64,000 nt of DNA from Spartinivicinus marinus (lineage in GTDB: Bacteria; Pseudomonadota; Gammaproteobacteria; Pseudomonadales; Zooshikellaceae), in the NCBI RefSeq assembly GCF_026309355.1, contig NZ_JAPJZK010000001.1, positions 124,001 to 188,000 on the forward strand, given 5' to 3'. Both the position numbers and the translations under genes were made by a program. A model generated the notes under the pieces. That model did not search any database. It was not told the DNA's origin and was given only the letters and a program-made list of their open reading frames with translations. Positions 60,891 through 64,000 of the stretch are shown piece by piece (position 1 is the stretch's first letter; the number at the start of each line of letters is the position of its first letter).

Positions 60891-62768
60891 TTAATGTGTA
60901 TCCGCCCAAGTTAACCCTAAGTCATAACTGGCTTTTAATGGACACCTAAAGCTAAATATTTCCGTTACTTTTTCCATTGCTTGCTCACAATAAGCACCTA
61001 TCTGCTTTGCTATTTCTTCAGTACGACAAGCTATCTGAACCTCGTCATGAACCCACGCACAGAAGGCGTAGTCACCATGCCAGCCGTGAGTTAAACCGTT
61101 AGCTTGGCACAAGTCCTCTATCTCAAGTAACCAACGTTTACAGATAAGAGCACCGGCACCTTGGAGTAAGTAGTTTAGAGCTGCGTGTTGTGATGAACAG
61201 TGTATATGTCTTCCATCTAAGCCAATGAGATAACCACGCTTTTTAACAGTTGCCTTTACGGTATCAAGCAAGTATTTAAGAGCAGGCAAGTTATTTAAGA
61301 AACGCTTTTTATATTTTGCTCCTATTTTTCTTTGCATTTCTGGTGAAGCATTGGTTTTAATTATTTCACCTATTTTCTGGTCCCCAGCACCGTACAGGAA
61401 AGCGTAGATAAACCGCTTGGCTATTTCATCCCTTACATAATTATGCTCTGAGTTATGCTTATCTCGTTGTGTACCTTTAGGCACAAGCCCAAGCGCAATT
61501 ACATTTGCCCAGTGAATATCACCTGATAGAATTTCTTTAACGTAGCGGCCCTTGTCATAACGAGCCATGTAATGCGCTAAACCGCGAAGTTCTAAGCCAT
61601 CAGCATCACTACCTAGAAGACACCAGTCTTCAGGCACAGTAAAGAGGGAACGGCACTCTGTCCCATACTCAGCCCTTGTACTTGGCACCTGGGCAACGTT
61701 GGGAAAAGCATGGGTAGCACGTCCTGTGGCTGCTCCGTTGGGATTGACGTAACCGTGAATAAAACCGTTTTTCTCCAGGCGAAGCCACGCGTTATCACCT
61801 TCTGCTAATTGGCCTATACGTTTATTAACCAATAAATATTCACATAAGGCTTTAGCATGAGGATTATTTAAGCGACCTAAAACAGATTCATCTATTTTCG
61901 GTTGGCCTTTATCCGTGAATTCTTTTGGTTCCCAGCCGTAAAGCTGTTTAAGTCTCAAGGCTATATGAGCACGACTAGCAGGATTAAAGGTGATGCGCTC
62001 AAAGGTTGTATAAGTTGCTCCTTCAACAACGCTTGCTCTTTTAGGGTCCTTATAATTCAGCGATTTTTTAGGCTTTTTGACATCCTTCTTTTTATTCCAC
62101 CAGCCAAAGGAAATAATTAAATCCTCCTTAATTACAGCCCTTTTCTGTGCGAGTTTTTGATAAAGCTTAATTGCAGCAGACCTATTAAAAGCAAAACCGT
62201 TGCGCTCCTGTAGTGCCATGAGAGCAGAAATACGGTTCTCGTGGTCCAATGCCATAGGCGAATAATTTTTGCTTTCTAGCAGGGCTACAAGCTTTCTAGT
62301 GACCTCCACGTCCTGCTCACAATAAGAGAGCATTTCCTCAGAAAAGTGTTGCCAATCTGTGCTTTCGGCAAAGGAGCCCTTAAGCACGCCCAAACGGTAA
62401 CCCCAAGCCTTGAGAGAATGAGAGCCGTACAGTTTTCCTGGTAAGGCATACTTCTTTTTCCGTCCTTTCTCAAAATCTATGTCCTTCAGGTTTGAGTAGA
62501 TGAGGCGGCTTTCTGCCAGGGAATCACGCAATACGCCACGAGGTTTCCAGCGAGGGTACAGCTTCTTAATTGCTACATAATCGAACCCAAATCCGTTGTG
62601 TGCTATAAGCTCGTCGGCGTCTTCAAGGTATAAAATAGCATCCATAATTTCATTAGGGCGGAAGCTTTCTTTTATATCGTTTACTTTATCGTAGGTGCAA
62701 ATGCAGTGGATTTTTGAGAGGACATCAAGAAGGCCGTTAGTTTCTATATCAAATTCAATTGCAGACAT
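60891..62768 (-). CDS. family A DNA polymerase (T7 gp5-like)
   Basis: The 625-residue replicative polymerase has a 3'-5' exonuclease domain (IEFDIETNGLL at the N-terminus, IAHNGFGFDYVAIKKL, and the late YCEQDVEVT) and polymerase motifs A (GSDADGLELRGLAHYM), B (RDEIAKRFIYAFLYGAG) and C (WVHDEVQI). It is somewhat shorter than T7 gp5 (704). T7 polymerase needs host thioredoxin; the thumb insertion that binds it cannot be confirmed by eye. GAGGAGG precedes the ATG. Confidence 0.95.
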   Translation of the reverse strand: MSAIEFDIETNGLLDVLSKIHCICTYDKVNDIKESFRPNEIMDAILYLEDADELIAHNGFGFDYVAIKKLYPRWKPRGVLRDSLAESRLIYSNLKDIDFEKGRKKKYALPGKLYGSHSLKAWGYRLGVLKGSFAESTDWQHFSEEMLSYCEQDVEVTRKLVALLESKNYSPMALDHENRISALMALQERNGFAFNRSAAIKLYQKLAQKRAVIKEDLIISFGWWNKKKDVKKPKKSLNYKDPKRASVVEGATYTTFERITFNPASRAHIALRLKQLYGWEPKEFTDKGQPKIDESVLGRLNNPHAKALCEYLLVNKRIGQLAEGDNAWLRLEKNGFIHGYVNPNGAATGRATHAFPNVAQVPSTRAEYGTECRSLFTVPEDWCLLGSDADGLELRGLAHYMARYDKGRYVKEILSGDIHWANVIALGLVPKGTQRDKHNSEHNYVRDEIAKRFIYAFLYGAGDQKIGEIIKTNASPEMQRKIGAKYKKRFLNNLPALKYLLDTVKATVKKRGYLIGLDGRHIHCSSQHAALNYLLQGAGALICKRWLLEIEDLCQANGLTHGWHGDYAFCAWVHDEVQIACRTEEIAKQIGAYCEQAMEKVTEIFSFRCPLKASYDLGLTWADTH

Positions 62769-62778
62769 TTACCTCCTC

Positions 62779-63321
62779 TTAATAAGCGAATTTTAATTTC
62801 ATGTTTGGATACTTTTTACTAAGCCGGGCGTACCTTTCCTTCATCCGCTTTTCAGCTTCAAAGTAGCGGTAATGCGTTAAGGTCTGGTTTTCCAAGTCTT
62901 TAATAAAGGCTTCCGTAAATGTCCAGCTTTTACCGTCAGTCCCTACTTGGCAAAGCCCAAAGTCCATACCTTCTAGCAGCTCTACAAGGGGCATGTCATA
63001 TGCTAGGTAGATAATTTGTATCTCTTCGCCACACCCATCAAAATAGTCAATCGCTTGGATACCACGTTCATGCGCTAAGCCTTCGTAAAAACCGTCAGGA
63101 CTGCCAACAGAACGTACTAAGGTGGACCCAAGCCCCTCTAAGCAGTCACGAATATTTAAGTAATTATCGGTGTAAACAAAAAGGTCTATATCTTTAATGC
63201 GCCTATTTAATAGGTAATCTCGTGGTGCACCTCCTGCTAAGTAGACTGCCTTAGTTCCTTTAGCTGCACTTAAATCATTAATTAAAGTGGACCACGGAAG
63301 CGGTATAGGCTTAAGTTTCAT
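62779..63321 (-). CDS. nucleotidyltransferase-fold protein
   Basis: The 180-residue protein carries a polymerase-beta-like nucleotidyltransferase motif, YLAGGAPRDYLLNRRIKDIDLFV (GG, then D-x-D), as in CCA-adding enzymes and poly(A) polymerases, but lacks the large helical domain of those enzymes. It may modify tRNA or a protein. AGGACTTCTAAATG before its start is repeated before the next upstream gene (63714). Confidence 0.75.
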   Translation of the reverse strand: MKLKPIPLPWSTLINDLSAAKGTKAVYLAGGAPRDYLLNRRIKDIDLFVYTDNYLNIRDCLEGLGSTLVRSVGSPDGFYEGLAHERGIQAIDYFDGCGEEIQIIYLAYDMPLVELLEGMDFGLCQVGTDGKSWTFTEAFIKDLENQTLTHYRYFEAEKRMKERYARLSKKYPNMKLKFAY

Positions 63322-63333
63322 TTAGAAGTCCTT

Positions 63334-63714
63334 TCATTTTTCGTATTGTTTTTTTGCTATAGCAATGAGTTCATCAAGAATTAGATTTTTAACACTTTTA
63401 GCTGTATCTAAAACTTTTTGAAAGGCTTCTTCTATTTCTTTTTTATTATCAGACAGTGCCCTACGAAAATTCCTTACTGCATACGCGTACTTAGGTATTT
63501 CTTTATATACGTTACTTGGAATATAGGAATGAAATTTTAAAAGGTCTGCAACTACCAAGGTTAACTCAGTAGGAGTATCTTCAGTAGTTAGAGGTCCGCC
63601 TACTGGAAGAGTTTCCAATAAACGCATCGAGTAACCTAGATGATTTAATAGATGAACATGTGCAAAATGTTTCATCTCTTCCTCAGTAGCCCTGAATACT
63701 GGCGGTATATCCAT
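63334..63714 (-). CDS. hypothetical helical protein
   Basis: The 126-residue protein is not recognised. It is mainly helical (TEEEMKHFAHVHLLNHLGYSM, FRRALSDNKKEIEEAFQKVL) with a Lys-rich end. It is in the replication operon between the antirepressor-like gene and the nucleotidyltransferase. AAGGACTTCTAA precedes its start. Confidence 0.6.
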   Translation of the reverse strand: MDIPPVFRATEEEMKHFAHVHLLNHLGYSMRLLETLPVGGPLTTEDTPTELTLVVADLLKFHSYIPSNVYKEIPKYAYAVRNFRRALSDNKKEIEEAFQKVLDTAKSVKNLILDELIAIAKKQYEK

Positions 63715-63724
63715 TTAGAAGTCC

Positions 63725-64000
63725 TTAATATTCGTTATCCCACATTTTTTGAAGCTTAACTAAACCTTTAGCTGTCACGAGAGGCGTAATATTTTCATGC
63801 AATCTTCCATAATTATCTGTCCAAGGATTAATTTTTACATCCATTAGGCCCTGATTTATTTTTGCTTGATAAGGCACGTTGCGCATTGTGACCCACTCAT
63901 TTCTACGTAAGAATGCCATTAAACGATTACGACCTGTGCCAATTATTTTTGCTGCTTTTTCGACGCTGGTAGATTCGTCAAGGACTGCTACGCGGTCATG
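63725..64000 (-). CDS. KilAC-type phage antirepressor (partial)
   Basis: The frame is open to the right window edge, so the N-terminus is missing; 91 codons are visible. They match the KilAC (ANT) domain: SVEKAAKIIGTGRNRLMAFLRRNEW, then PYQAKINQGLMDVK and LVTAKGLVKLQKMW. Such proteins bind or titrate phage repressors, or act as late-arising DNA-binding proteins. The N-terminal half, probably a Bro-N, Rha or KilA-N domain, lies beyond the window. Together with int this supports a temperate life cycle. Confidence 0.85.
   Translation of the reverse strand, partial: HDRVAVLDESTSVEKAAKIIGTGRNRLMAFLRRNEWVTMRNVPYQAKINQGLMDVKINPWTDNYGRLHENITPLVTAKGLVKLQKMWDNEY

Overview
The window comes from a gammaproteobacterial chromosome. 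The gene set suggests a marine Oceanospirillales-type host (adjacent cheV and cheR, a TPP-regulated thiBPQ operon, giant RTX and Ig-repeat surface proteins), but this is inference from gene content, not from a marker gene. The left 27 kb is host DNA. The remaining 37 kb is most of a temperate T7-like (podovirus) prophage that runs off the right edge.

Host part, all on the minus strand. Positions 1-18500 look like one transcription unit, read right to left: a 2016-residue exported RTX/Ig-repeat protein with a discoidin-like C-terminus; an exported rhodanese-fold protein without its active-site cysteine; a membrane-anchored transglutaminase-like protein; and a giant protein of more than 3480 residues, open at the left edge. 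The giant protein starts with near-identical 702-bp tandem repeats (jelly-roll-like domain plus thrombospondin-type-3 calcium repeats). A separate 584-residue RTX protein lies at 18746-20500. Then come thiQ, thiP and thiB behind a TPP riboswitch (20706-24263), and cheR-cheV (24634-26735).

Prophage part, about 27 kb to the right edge. The left end has two tyrosine recombinases with a VapBC-type toxin-antitoxin pair between them, a winged-helix protein, ArdA antirestriction protein, small early genes and a second winged-helix protein. Next is a gene-poor region (33.3-34.2 kb) of short TTAAAG-type repeats and a 26-bp palindrome, which I propose contains the ends of the packaged phage genome. Beyond it, in T7 order read right to left, are: a KilAC antirepressor (partial), a nucleotidyltransferase, family A DNA polymerase, a SleB-type lysin, small early/middle genes, 5'-3' exonuclease, gp7.3-like protein, connector, scaffold, capsid, a terminator, tail tubes A and B, gp13/14/15/16-like internal virion proteins, tail fibre, glycine-rich adhesin, holin-like protein, HNH endonuclease and both terminase subunits. 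RNA polymerase and helicase-primase would lie to the right of the window. No attR is visible.

Against this all-minus layout a few genes point the other way and look like lysogenic cargo: a SIR2-like protein (34185-35231), a 130-residue unknown, a STAS-domain protein and a two-helix membrane protein. The SIR2-like gene is the best candidate for a new anti-phage defence function. The gp16-like ejection-protein gene is split by a 1619-bp insertion sequence with 18-bp inverted repeats and a TTATA target duplication; exact removal restores a 1040-residue frame, so this prophage copy is probably not fully functional. A small middle gene carries an in-frame TGA, and three small paralogous genes stand in tandem upstream of the exonuclease.
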